A stretch of DNA of 64,000 nucleotides from Fibrisoma montanum (GTDB lineage: Bacteria; Bacteroidota; Bacteroidia; Cytophagales; Spirosomataceae): the NCBI RefSeq assembly GCF_003583365.1, contig NZ_QXED01000002.1, forward strand, positions 434,001-498,000, in the 5' to 3' direction. A model generated the notes under the pieces. It was not told the origin of the DNA and did no database searches. It worked only from the letters and a program-made list of their open reading frames with translations. The translations under genes were made by a program, and so were the position numbers. Every line of letters starts with the position of its first letter. Position 1 is the stretch's first letter. Below are positions 1 through 8,138 of this stretch, piece by piece.

Positions 1-2119
1 GGGGCTTCGTCAGGGCGTAGATTCGGTAGCCAAGTTCCTCGTCCACAAGTACTTCCTTTAAGGGTTGATCAGCGCTTGTCACGCTTGTTTGAACACCCGT
101 CCCCGTAGCCAGATGCACCGAGTCGATGGGTGCCGCGCTGTTATTCGTCAGCAGGTAGGTGCCTTGTATCTGCACGGTTCGCTGCCTGGAATAGATTTCG
201 ACCTGGAGGATTACGCCGGTCAGCAGGGGCTGAGGTACGTTCTGGTACCGGCGGTAACGCTGCTCGTAGGCTGCCCGCTGCGCCATGGTGGCGGAACTGC
301 TGGTGTAGTCATGCAGTACGTTGGTGTTGTAGAAAATAAAACCCCCGAATGCCAATATGACACCCGTTGCCGCCCCTGATACCCAGACCAGCGAAGTTGT
401 GAAGCGCCGACGGGCCAGCCGAAGCCGTGAGGCCACACTGCCTTCCCGGCTCCGCACCCAGAAAAGCACCGCCACTACCGCCAGCAACAGCGCCCACGCG
501 GCCCAGTAACCTTTAAACCACAGCCAGGGCACCAGCGTGGGCCCGAAGCCAGCCATGTCAGTATACGTCCAGGATGGGCTGGCGGCAAAAATGAGCAGCT
601 TGTGCTCAATTCCCAAGGTCGGCGCAAAGGTGATGGCCCCGTAGACCACAAGGGCTACCAGATGACCCACAAACTTCTGATTCACCAATACGTGTACGCA
701 AAGGGCCAGCAGGGCAAAAAGCAGATAATCGACCAACTGCAGCCCGAACAGGACTGGTACGAACAACCCTATGACAGGACTGCCACCGCCCAATGCCACC
801 TGCGCCACTAGTCCGGCCGTCATCACGAAGATCAGCCACATCGGCAGCACCAGGCTCAAGGCCAGAAATTGACTCCCAAAAAGAACCCATTCCGGCACCG
901 GTACTACGTTCGCCAGTTCACTCAGGCCGGTTTCCCGTTCCCGCCATACCAGTTCGCCGGCGTAAAAAATGGTGAGCAGGGCGATGAGTGTCCAGAAAAA
1001 CTTTGGTTCCGTCAGTGGAGCCGTCAGCAGATGCAGGATAAAGTCAGTTCGGGGCAGTAAGGGCGTGCCCCGACCTTTCAGATTGCCGCGTATGGTTAAT
1101 CCGAACAGCAGGGCCAGAATAGCCAGCAGGGGCAAACCGGCCTTGCTTTTAGCGAGCGACAGAAAGGCGCTCCAGGTAATCAGGCGTAACTGACGCAGCT
1201 GCGTAGCAAGGCCGTACGTTCCTCTTTCAAGCGGCTGCGTGTCTTCGGCTTTCCAGTTCAGGCTCTCCTGGTCAGCCACACTGGATGCCAGCAGTTGACG
1301 GGTTTTCTGCCGCTGGGCGGTTTCGGGTAAGATAAACTGGAAACGGAAATAGGTAAACGCCAGCATACCCAGCGAAATACCCAACCACAGCAGGCGGTTG
1401 GTGAGGAAAGAGCCTTCCAGCAGCAGCAAGCGCGTATTCTTCTCCAGCGGACTCCAGTCATTGTTCAGATGGTCCAGCACCGGGCCAAAGCTCATCGGAT
1501 CAGCCAGATTGCCCCATTGTCCCACCTCCGGCAGCACCGGCCAGATCAGGTAAGCAGCCGCGAACAGGGCTGCTCCGGCCAGATAGCTCCCCAGGGCCCG
1601 GCGGCTGAGCGTCGCCAGCGAGAACTGAATGGCGGTGGCAAAAAAGGCGTTGGGCAACGCGATAAAGCAAAACGTAGTGAGGTAAGCCGCTACCCGGAAT
1701 GGCCCCAGAATGTCGGCCTCCACCCCGGAACAGTGCATGGCCAGCAACAAGCCCGCCGGAATGGCGAGCAGGATAAGGACACTGAGGGTAAAGGCGGCCC
1801 CGAACCGCCCGCCCAGATAGGCGACTTTGCTGGCGGGGGTGGTGTAGGTGAGCGAATGCATGCGGGTCTGTACGTCGCGGGTTGCGGCATCGCCTGCTAC
1901 GGATGCACCGATCAGAAGCCACTTTACGCTGCAGATAACCGTGACGGATGCCATGACGATGGGCGCATTGAGCAGAAAATACCCGTCCCGCGCATCGGAC
2001 GCATAATTGGCGATAACAATCAGGAAAGCGATGATCAGAATAACCGCGAAGTAGAGCCAGGTCGTGGCCCGGCGGAACTGGTAGCGGAATTCCAGCGCAA
2101 AAATTTGTCTGAATTTCAT
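1..2119 (-). CDS. ABC-2 type permease, probably fused to an M1-type peptidase (partial, C-terminus off window)
   Basis: The minus-strand frame opens at ATG 2119 and stays open to position 1, so about 706 residues are visible and the 3' end is missing. It begins MKFRQIFALEFRYQFRR and has many hydrophobic membrane segments, for example FAVILIIAFLIVIAN near residue 25. A last membrane segment lies around residues 590-605. After it the visible part turns soluble and ends LVDEELGYRIYALTKP. In Bacteroidota, permeases of this build are known to continue into an M1 aminopeptidase-like domain; the HExxH motif would be outside the window, so that part is inference. Its ATG overlaps the stop of the upstream ATPase gene (ATGA), so the two are translationally coupled and form one exporter. 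Confidence 0.8.
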   Translation of the reverse strand, partial: MKFRQIFALEFRYQFRRATTWLYFAVILIIAFLIVIANYASDARDGYFLLNAPIVMASVTVICSVKWLLIGASVAGDAATRDVQTRMHSLTYTTPASKVAYLGGRFGAAFTLSVLILLAIPAGLLLAMHCSGVEADILGPFRVAAYLTTFCFIALPNAFFATAIQFSLATLSRRALGSYLAGAALFAAAYLIWPVLPEVGQWGNLADPMSFGPVLDHLNNDWSPLEKNTRLLLLEGSFLTNRLLWLGISLGMLAFTYFRFQFILPETAQRQKTRQLLASSVADQESLNWKAEDTQPLERGTYGLATQLRQLRLITWSAFLSLAKSKAGLPLLAILALLFGLTIRGNLKGRGTPLLPRTDFILHLLTAPLTEPKFFWTLIALLTIFYAGELVWRERETGLSELANVVPVPEWVLFGSQFLALSLVLPMWLIFVMTAGLVAQVALGGGSPVIGLFVPVLFGLQLVDYLLFALLALCVHVLVNQKFVGHLVALVVYGAITFAPTLGIEHKLLIFAASPSWTYTDMAGFGPTLVPWLWFKGYWAAWALLLAVVAVLFWVRSREGSVASRLRLARRRFTTSLVWVSGAATGVILAFGGFIFYNTNVLHDYTSSSATMAQRAAYEQRYRRYQNVPQPLLTGVILQVEIYSRQRTVQIQGTYLLTNNSAAPIDSVHLATGTGVQTSVTSADQPLKEVLVDEELGYRIYALTKP

Positions 2120-3045
2120 AGCGCTATACCCTCCGTTTTTGGCTGCTGACTTGTTTGGCCGAAGCACCCCGTCAGGGCACTGAAATAGACATCCTCCAGG
2201 TCCGGCTCCACCGGGTCAAATCCGTTGCCGGGACTTTCCGGGCTGTACACATGCGCTACGGTGCGGCCACTCAACCGTTTGGCCGAAATGATCCGGTGCT
2301 CCCGCTCCAGCGCAGGCAGAGATTGTTTATCAGTCAGCTTGCGCCAGATCCGGCCTTTGAGGGCGGCCACAGCTTCCAGTGGTTTGGCTTCCAGCAGAAT
2401 CTGTCCTTTATCGATGATGGCCATATTCGTGCATAGTTCAGCCACATCAGCCACAATGTGCGTGGAAAGAATCACTACGCTGTTTTCCCCTACTTCGCTG
2501 AGCAGATTGAGGAAACGTACCCGTTCGGCGGGGTCGAGGCCCGCTGTTGGCTCGTCGACGATCAGCAATCGGGGGTTGCCCAGCAAGGCCACCGCCACGC
2601 CAAAGCGTTGCCGCATACCACCGGAGTAGCCACCCAGCTTCTGCTTACGCTTGTCCCACAGATTGGTTTGTTTAAGTAAGGCCTCGGTGGCTTCTCTGCG
2701 CACGGCCCGGTTGGTGATGCCTTTCAGCACCGCGAAGTAGTCGAGCAGTTCTTCGGCACTGGCTTTGGGATACACACCGAACTCCTGAGGCAGGTAACCC
2801 AACGTCTGGCGCACGGCTTCCTTCTGGTTGACCACATCAATATCGCCCAAAACGATCTGCCCTTCATCGGGCTCCTGCAACGTAGCGAGCGTACGCATGA
2901 GGGTTGATTTGCCCGCGCCGTTGGGGCCGAGCAGCCCATACATACCCGGTGGAATAGTCAGGGAGACGTTGGTCAACGCCTGCACGGCATTGGAATACCG
3001 TTTGGAGACATTACGGATGGTTAGGCCTGGTGGGTGCGCTTCCAT
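2116..3045 (-). CDS. ABC transporter ATP-binding protein
   Basis: A 309-residue nucleotide-binding subunit that should energise the permease encoded directly downstream. Visible motifs are Walker A GPNGAGKST near residue 39, Q-loop PQEFGVYP, signature YSGGMRQR, Walker B LLIVDEPTAGLDP and switch histidine in LSTHIV. The remaining C-terminal part, after about residue 220, resembles the accessory region of ABC-2 exporters. The gene shares a 4-base ATGA overlap with the permease. No strong Shine-Dalgarno sequence is seen in front of the start, as is usual in Bacteroidota. The transported substrate cannot be told from the sequence. Confidence 0.9.
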   Translation of the reverse strand: MEAHPPGLTIRNVSKRYSNAVQALTNVSLTIPPGMYGLLGPNGAGKSTLMRTLATLQEPDEGQIVLGDIDVVNQKEAVRQTLGYLPQEFGVYPKASAEELLDYFAVLKGITNRAVRREATEALLKQTNLWDKRKQKLGGYSGGMRQRFGVAVALLGNPRLLIVDEPTAGLDPAERVRFLNLLSEVGENSVVILSTHIVADVAELCTNMAIIDKGQILLEAKPLEAVAALKGRIWRKLTDKQSLPALEREHRIISAKRLSGRTVAHVYSPESPGNGFDPVEPDLEDVYFSALTGCFGQTSQQPKTEGIAL

Positions 3046-3295
3046 TGGATCGGCAAGTGTTACAGTTAATCGTCAGGAGTGAGGACAGTGAAGCACGTTG
3101 AGGATGCTTTCCTGCGCTGTTTTCTACGAAGCAATGGACACCGGATCGGAACGCGAAACGAGATATACGAAGGCGGTGAAGTAATCGACCAGGGCTGGCT
3201 TTGCTTCCGCCAACGTATGGCAGGCTCTATTGCATAGCTCGTAGATCAGGATTGGCATCTGGTCGAGAAGATGACCTGCGTACGGCAGGAAAAAA

Positions 3296-3303
3296 TAACT
3301 TTG
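3296..3303 (+). promoter_or_regulatory. TAnnTTTG promoter element directly before the kinase gene
   Basis: TAACTTTG matches the Bacteroidota -7 element exactly and ends 4 bases before the ATG at 3308. If used, transcription would begin at or next to the start codon, giving a leaderless or near-leaderless message. No TTTG -33 element was found at the usual distance, so chance is possible. Confidence 0.35.
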
Positions 3304-3307
3304 TTCT

Positions 3308-4348
3308 ATGGAGCGGATCAAAAAAATCTTCCGGCTGATTCACCTGTCTCTCTGGGGCTTATTTACCTTTTTGGTGGGTTTGCAGTTGGGGAGCGAAGGC
3401 GACACCCACTGGCTCAGCACCACCGCGGGATTTGTTGCAACCTGTACCTATGTTTTTTACACTCATTTCTACGTACTGACCCGCTATGCCGGTAAGCGAG
3501 GGCGCAGGGGCTATTGGCTCAGCCTGGCTGGGGTTCTGTTGACCGGGCCTTTCCCTTTTTTGTTTTTCCACCACAAAGCGCTGGCTACCTGGTCCCTTTT
3601 CTTAAATTACTACGGTATGCAGCTGCTTTCAACGGTACCCGTTTTTGTCTTCCTGAGCTGGCTGGCCAGGGTCACCGAAACTCTGGTTGTTAATACCATC
3701 AGGAAAGAGCAGTTGGAGAAGCAGGCTGCCGAGACAGAATTGCATTATCTAAAATCGCAGATCAATCCGCACTTCCTGTTCAATACCCTTAATAACATTC
3801 ACACGCTGGTGTATAAACAGGCACCCGCAGCCCCGGAGGCTGTTATGCAGCTGGCCTCGTTGATGCGCTATATGATTTACGAGTCCAATGCGGCCACGGT
3901 TCCGCTTTCGAGGGAGATGGGTTATTTGCGGGATTATGTGAGTTTGCAGCAGCTCCGCTACAAGAACAGTCCGGTGGTGGACCTGCAGATAGAGGGGGAG
4001 ACCGACTCCTGCTACGTGGCTCCCCTGTTGTTCATCCACCTGCTCGAAAACGCTTACAAACACAGCCCCGCCCGGCTGGAACCCGGCGACCTGAAGGTAC
4101 GGGTCGCGGTCAGGGAAGACAGCCTCGCCTTCAGTGTGCAGAACCCAATCGGAAAGCATGTGGCCAAAACGCTGGACGAACCGGGTGGCATCGGGCTGCC
4201 CAATGTCCGGAAAAGGCTGGCGTTGTTGTATCCTGACCAGCACTCGCTGACCATTCAGAACACCGGCGAAACCTTTACGGTCGTTCTCACCATTCGCGGT
4301 CTTCATTCACAAACTCATGAAAGAAAAGCTCACCTGCTGCATCATTGA
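3308..4348 (+). CDS. LytS/YehU-type membrane sensor histidine kinase
   Basis: A 346-residue kinase with four hydrophobic membrane segments in the first 130 residues and no periplasmic sensor domain. The phosphoacceptor box is SQINPHFLFNTLNNIHTL, with H155 as the likely acceptor; this is the His_kinase (PF06580) signature. The ATPase half shows HLLENAYKHSP (N-box) and GGIGLPNVRKRL (G-box). Its last 32 bases overlap the next gene, a LytTR regulator, so the two make a coupled two-component system. The signal sensed is unknown. Confidence 0.9.
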   Translation: MERIKKIFRLIHLSLWGLFTFLVGLQLGSEGDTHWLSTTAGFVATCTYVFYTHFYVLTRYAGKRGRRGYWLSLAGVLLTGPFPFLFFHHKALATWSLFLNYYGMQLLSTVPVFVFLSWLARVTETLVVNTIRKEQLEKQAAETELHYLKSQINPHFLFNTLNNIHTLVYKQAPAAPEAVMQLASLMRYMIYESNAATVPLSREMGYLRDYVSLQQLRYKNSPVVDLQIEGETDSCYVAPLLFIHLLENAYKHSPARLEPGDLKVRVAVREDSLAFSVQNPIGKHVAKTLDEPGGIGLPNVRKRLALLYPDQHSLTIQNTGETFTVVLTIRGLHSQTHERKAHLLHH

Positions 4349-5045
4349 GGACGAGCACCTGGCCCAGGAAATACTGGAAGAGTACATCAGCAAAGTCCCG
4401 TTTCTGGAGTTAAAAGGTGTCTACGACAGTCCCCTGGAGGCCGCCGGCCCGCTGGCGGAAAACAAACCCGACCTGCTGTTTCTGGACATCAGCATGCCGG
4501 ATCTGGATGGGCTGAGTTTCATCCCGATGCTGAGCCCCAAACCCATGATTATCCTTACTACCGCCTACGATCAGTACGCGCTGAAGGCCTACGAACTGGA
4601 GGTGAAGGACTACCTGTTGAAACCCTTTACGTTTGAGCGGTTTTACAAAAGCGTTCTGCGTCTGTACCAGCAGCAAAGTCCCCGCCATAGCGGGGAAAAG
4701 AAGGAAGAAAGAACGGAAACGAAGAACGGGCCGGGGTATATGTTTCTCAAGGTGGGCCACCGCATCCAGAAAGTGGCTATTGGCGATATTCTTTTTGTGG
4801 AGGGTATGAAAGACTATTTACGGATTCATACCGCGGACGAGAAGATTATGACGCTGTTGAGTTTCGCCAAGCTGGAAGAGCTGTTACCCGCCGAGGCTTT
4901 TGCCCGCGTGCACCGATCCTTTCTGGTCGCAATTGACAAAATCGACCACATCGAGAAAAACCGGATCTGGATTGCTGACCAGATCATCCCCATCACTGAT
5001 ACGTATGCCGAGGCTTTTTATAAGCTGCTGAAGGGGTTACAATAG
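4317..5045 (+). CDS. LytTR-family response regulator
   Basis: A 242-residue regulator with a receiver domain (residues 5-120) and a C-terminal LytTR DNA-binding domain (about 140-240). The phosphoacceptor is D57 in FLDISMP; the acidic pocket E11/D12 and the lysine in YLLKPF are present. LytTR features include FLKVGHRIQKV and FARVHRSFLVA. The start lies inside the upstream kinase gene by 32 bases, so the pair is almost certainly cotranscribed and functionally matched. Targets are not evident; proteins of this class often regulate a nearby exporter, and the divergent ABC pair at 1-3045 is a candidate. Confidence 0.92.
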   Translation: MKEKLTCCIIEDEHLAQEILEEYISKVPFLELKGVYDSPLEAAGPLAENKPDLLFLDISMPDLDGLSFIPMLSPKPMIILTTAYDQYALKAYELEVKDYLLKPFTFERFYKSVLRLYQQQSPRHSGEKKEERTETKNGPGYMFLKVGHRIQKVAIGDILFVEGMKDYLRIHTADEKIMTLLSFAKLEELLPAEAFARVHRSFLVAIDKIDHIEKNRIWIADQIIPITDTYAEAFYKLLKGLQ

Positions 5046-5207
5046 GGGGGCTTAGCTCGAATCAAGAATCGGTCAAAAGGGCGGCAACTTTCAACCAACA
5101 ATACGTTCATCTCTGGCCCCAGGAGCGCTCTACCCTATGGCTTTCTGTGGTGCATTATCAACGCGGCTTTTTTTGCAACAAGGTTTTAATGATGCGTCCT
5201 GCCTGGT

Positions 5208-7829
5208 TTAAGGCTGAAGTTCAAGTCGATACGTGTTCAATTGGCTGGGGCCGAACGGCACGTTGAGGCTGCCTTTCGTCGGAGATACCGTGCGTTCGTT
5301 GGTCTCAATATGGGTTGTCTGCCAGGCCCGCCTGATGGGTCGGGCCAGTTGAAGCCCTGGCGTAACGGCCGTATTGGTTACGTTCCAGAAGCGGGTAAGC
5401 AGGCCGTTGTTGATACCTTCTTCGCTGGGTTTCAGGCTCCAGAGCAGCACATTCCGGTCGGTGACCGTTAACAGTGAATAGGTCGCGGCTGGGTAACTGC
5501 CAGCTGAGCCTGTCACGACACCGGTTACTAGTGGGTTCTGGTGTTCGAGTGAAAAACGCATGGCGGCCAGCGCATCGAAAGCCGATTGATGCGTGGTGAG
5601 CGCAAACTGGTAGCGGAAGGCAGTAGCTCCGTTTTGTTTCAGAATGCCAAGTTTTGGCCCGTCAACCTGTCCGCCCGCCAGCGCGTTCAACTGGGTCGAC
5701 GTTTCCCACAGCGAATCGGTTGTGCTTTGGCCCAATTTAAAGAAACTGCAATCCATGTTGGATACCGTTACGCCATAAGCAGCCTCGCTCAGATCAGCGA
5801 AATGATTGAACGTTAGCCAGTCGTAGCGGCCCAGTGCGCTGGTGCCGTTTCGGGCAGCATAATGACCGCCACGCGTTTCTTTTTTTGCCGTGAGAATCGC
5901 ACCCAGTTCTTCATGGCGAGTCGTGGGTTTGGTTAAGTTGAGTGAAAAGGCCCAGGTTTTTATCGAATCAAAATTGGCCTGGATGCTGTCTTCAATCTCG
6001 ATACGCCGACTGTTTTTGTACAACGTCACCCGGACGGTATGCGCAATCGGATCGTTGGAAACTGCTTTGAGCGTTACGGATACGGCTCCCGCATTGTCGA
6101 CCTCGACCGTATTGCCAGCATCCGGATTTGTTGTGCCCAAATCATTTAACAACCGTCCGTCAATTGACTGGATAACGTTTCGGTTACCAGCGCGCAGATC
6201 CACCAGTTCGCTGATAACGCCTGATTTGCGCAGGCGAAGCCGGTAATAGCCATTCTGTATGGTTTCGCCGTTCACCTGAGCAGCCAACGGTTGTCGGGTT
6301 GGAGCGCCGGTCCGAATCTCAAAGACTTTGTAACCCACCGAGGGTATGTTCTCAGCCCAGATGCGTAGATACGGCCGGCCCCCTTTACGAATCACCTGAC
6401 TGGTTGCTTCGATGTTGGTCTGTACGTCAATCACCTTCACCGGATCGTTGCCAACAAAGGCAAAATCAGCTACATCGCTGCGAATCCAGCTAAGCGGGTT
6501 GAACACATAAAACCGAATTGCCGTACCGCTTACAGCCTTCACGTGGCTCCCCAGCGCAGTTACTGATCGGTTGTAAAGCGTGTCGACATAACCGGTGATG
6601 TAGTTCTTCTGCTTGGTCTGCCAGTCGGCCCGCTCCTGGCGGGTAACCGGCCCGTCGGCGGTCCAGTCATGTTCCCAATACAGCCCATACGCATCCCAGG
6701 CCTGCTTTCGGGCGGGCGTCAGGTCGCGGGCAAACGTAGAATCTTTCAGCGACACGAACGAGGCCAGGGCTTCGGCGGTGCGTAGCTTCTCGGTAGCTCG
6801 ACGGACCTGGGCCGTGGTTTCATTCATCGATGCCGGGTACAGATCCCACTCGTTGCCATAGCTGACCGACTCGCCTGGTAGGTTGGGGTAGCTTCGGTCA
6901 ACATCTCGAAAAAAGTCTTCTTCGTTCGACACCCGCACCCGGCGGTTGGGTGTCGTACCGGTCTGTGCCGCCCTGATGAAATCGGGTGCGACAAACGTAC
7001 TGAGATCGTCCCAGCCGTAGCCAAACGCCCCGGCTACGTTGTAAGGATAGGTTGAGCTCGCCGAAACGGTGTCACAAAGAGTCGTCAGGTCATTAATCGT
7101 GCGGGCAAAATTAGCGGCTATACCCGCTGTTTTACGTTGCGGCCGGGTTTCGGCATACCCGCCGACCCCGCTATTTTCTCCGGTCAGGTTGTACCACTTC
7201 ATGATGACGCTGCGCCGGTCGGGGCCCATATACCGGTACAACTGGTGGTTCCGGTGAGCCAGACTGGCATTGGCAATCCGGCTCGCACAGCCACACACGC
7301 CCCGCCAACTGTATTTGGCGCCCGCTCCCGCCCAAAGCGAACTCAGCCCCATCGGCAGCGTCTGATTTTCCATGCATACCGCCATCGAAAACCGCAGCCG
7401 GGACGCCGGACCGCTATACTGCCGTTCGAGCTGCCCGGCGTAGTACATGCCCCGCAGGACGGCTTCAGTCGGCTGCCCGCCATACGTACTAACCAGTGCA
7501 TTTAACGGACTGCTGATGTGCCCTGATTTGAGGTAGCCTATCAATCGATCAAACTGGGCCGGACTGCGATACTTCTGATACGTCCGCAGCCAGTAGCTGC
7601 CGTCGCAGTTGAAGCGGGCCTGGAAGTCGTCGGGGTTGTTGCGGGTCGAATCAATCTGGCCCATGTAGTAGTCCAGCATGTGCACAAAAGCCGAGTCGTA
7701 CTGCGCTTCGTTGCCCGTCCACATGTAGTCGGTATGGTCGTCGTTGGCCAGATACAGCCGTTTGACGGGCTGCGCCTGAGTAGCCAAAGCGGATGTTAAT
7801 AAAAAGACGACGGGAAGAAGTGCTTTCAT
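5208..7829 (-). CDS. Secreted glycoside hydrolase family 38-like protein (alpha-mannosidase superfamily)
   Basis: The start at 7829 gives MKALLPVVFLLTSALATQAQ, a clean signal peptide; an in-frame ATG 45 bases upstream would only add an atypical leader. The mature protein opens with LYLANDDHTDYMW, resembling the His/Asp metal-binding opening of GH38 enzymes. The middle holds aromatic-rich loops and a Cys pair (VCGC). The C-terminal half (from about residue 470) looks like the beta-rich GH38 C-terminal region. It probably acts on exported or environmental glycans. No polysaccharide utilisation partners (SusC/D) are adjacent. It converges on the LytTR gene and diverges from the choice-of-anchor I gene. 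The substrate is unassigned. Confidence 0.65.
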   Translation of the reverse strand: MKALLPVVFLLTSALATQAQPVKRLYLANDDHTDYMWTGNEAQYDSAFVHMLDYYMGQIDSTRNNPDDFQARFNCDGSYWLRTYQKYRSPAQFDRLIGYLKSGHISSPLNALVSTYGGQPTEAVLRGMYYAGQLERQYSGPASRLRFSMAVCMENQTLPMGLSSLWAGAGAKYSWRGVCGCASRIANASLAHRNHQLYRYMGPDRRSVIMKWYNLTGENSGVGGYAETRPQRKTAGIAANFARTINDLTTLCDTVSASSTYPYNVAGAFGYGWDDLSTFVAPDFIRAAQTGTTPNRRVRVSNEEDFFRDVDRSYPNLPGESVSYGNEWDLYPASMNETTAQVRRATEKLRTAEALASFVSLKDSTFARDLTPARKQAWDAYGLYWEHDWTADGPVTRQERADWQTKQKNYITGYVDTLYNRSVTALGSHVKAVSGTAIRFYVFNPLSWIRSDVADFAFVGNDPVKVIDVQTNIEATSQVIRKGGRPYLRIWAENIPSVGYKVFEIRTGAPTRQPLAAQVNGETIQNGYYRLRLRKSGVISELVDLRAGNRNVIQSIDGRLLNDLGTTNPDAGNTVEVDNAGAVSVTLKAVSNDPIAHTVRVTLYKNSRRIEIEDSIQANFDSIKTWAFSLNLTKPTTRHEELGAILTAKKETRGGHYAARNGTSALGRYDWLTFNHFADLSEAAYGVTVSNMDCSFFKLGQSTTDSLWETSTQLNALAGGQVDGPKLGILKQNGATAFRYQFALTTHQSAFDALAAMRFSLEHQNPLVTGVVTGSAGSYPAATYSLLTVTDRNVLLWSLKPSEEGINNGLLTRFWNVTNTAVTPGLQLARPIRRAWQTTHIETNERTVSPTKGSLNVPFGPSQLNTYRLELQP

Positions 7830-8138
7830 AGTTATTACTACACGCAGAGGAACCGAGAACTTAGTGAGTTTCAAAGACAGGAGCTGGCAGCACCCGGATT
7901 CCGCTCAAACACATTGGTTTGGGCCACCGCGATCATCGCTATAAGAGCGTGCTCTCCGAAAAACGGCACATAGTGTGTTTTCTGAAAATAAATAAAAACT
8001 GGATTTCTTAGCAAGGTATTTCGTAAGTAGTTGTAATACAAGGGTTAAGGTTATCGTAAGCTTAATATTTAGGTAATATCCGGTTTTCTAATTTTAACCG
8101 CTTATTCATCTGTTTATCTACTAACCAATCACCCTTGT
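7830..8138. other. Divergent intergenic region, 309 bases
   Basis: Separates the GH38-like gene (minus) from the choice-of-anchor I gene (plus). The right part, from about 7980, is AT-rich and carries the PHO-box-like repeats described separately. No open frame of interest or RNA gene was recognised in the left part. Confidence 0.7.
8063..8096 (+). promoter_or_regulatory. PHO-box-like tandem repeat plus -7-like element
   Basis: TAATATT at 8063 and TAATATC at 8074 are exactly 11 bases apart, with a degenerate third unit 11 bases further upstream (8052). Eight bases after the last unit comes TAATTTTA (8089), one base off TAnnTTTG. The same architecture precedes both PhoX genes at 40054 and 43506. 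PhoB-type regulators bind direct repeats with an 11-base period, so phosphate control of the 8139 gene is inferred. Confidence 0.55.

Noticed and set aside
1469-2149. Plus-strand open frame of 226 codons over the permease
   Set aside because: Opposite to the permease frame, which is continuous and has membrane segments.
3124-3321. Minus-strand 65-codon frame in the gap before the LytS kinase
   Set aside because: It overlaps the kinase start and has no partner, motif or promoter; more likely intergenic.
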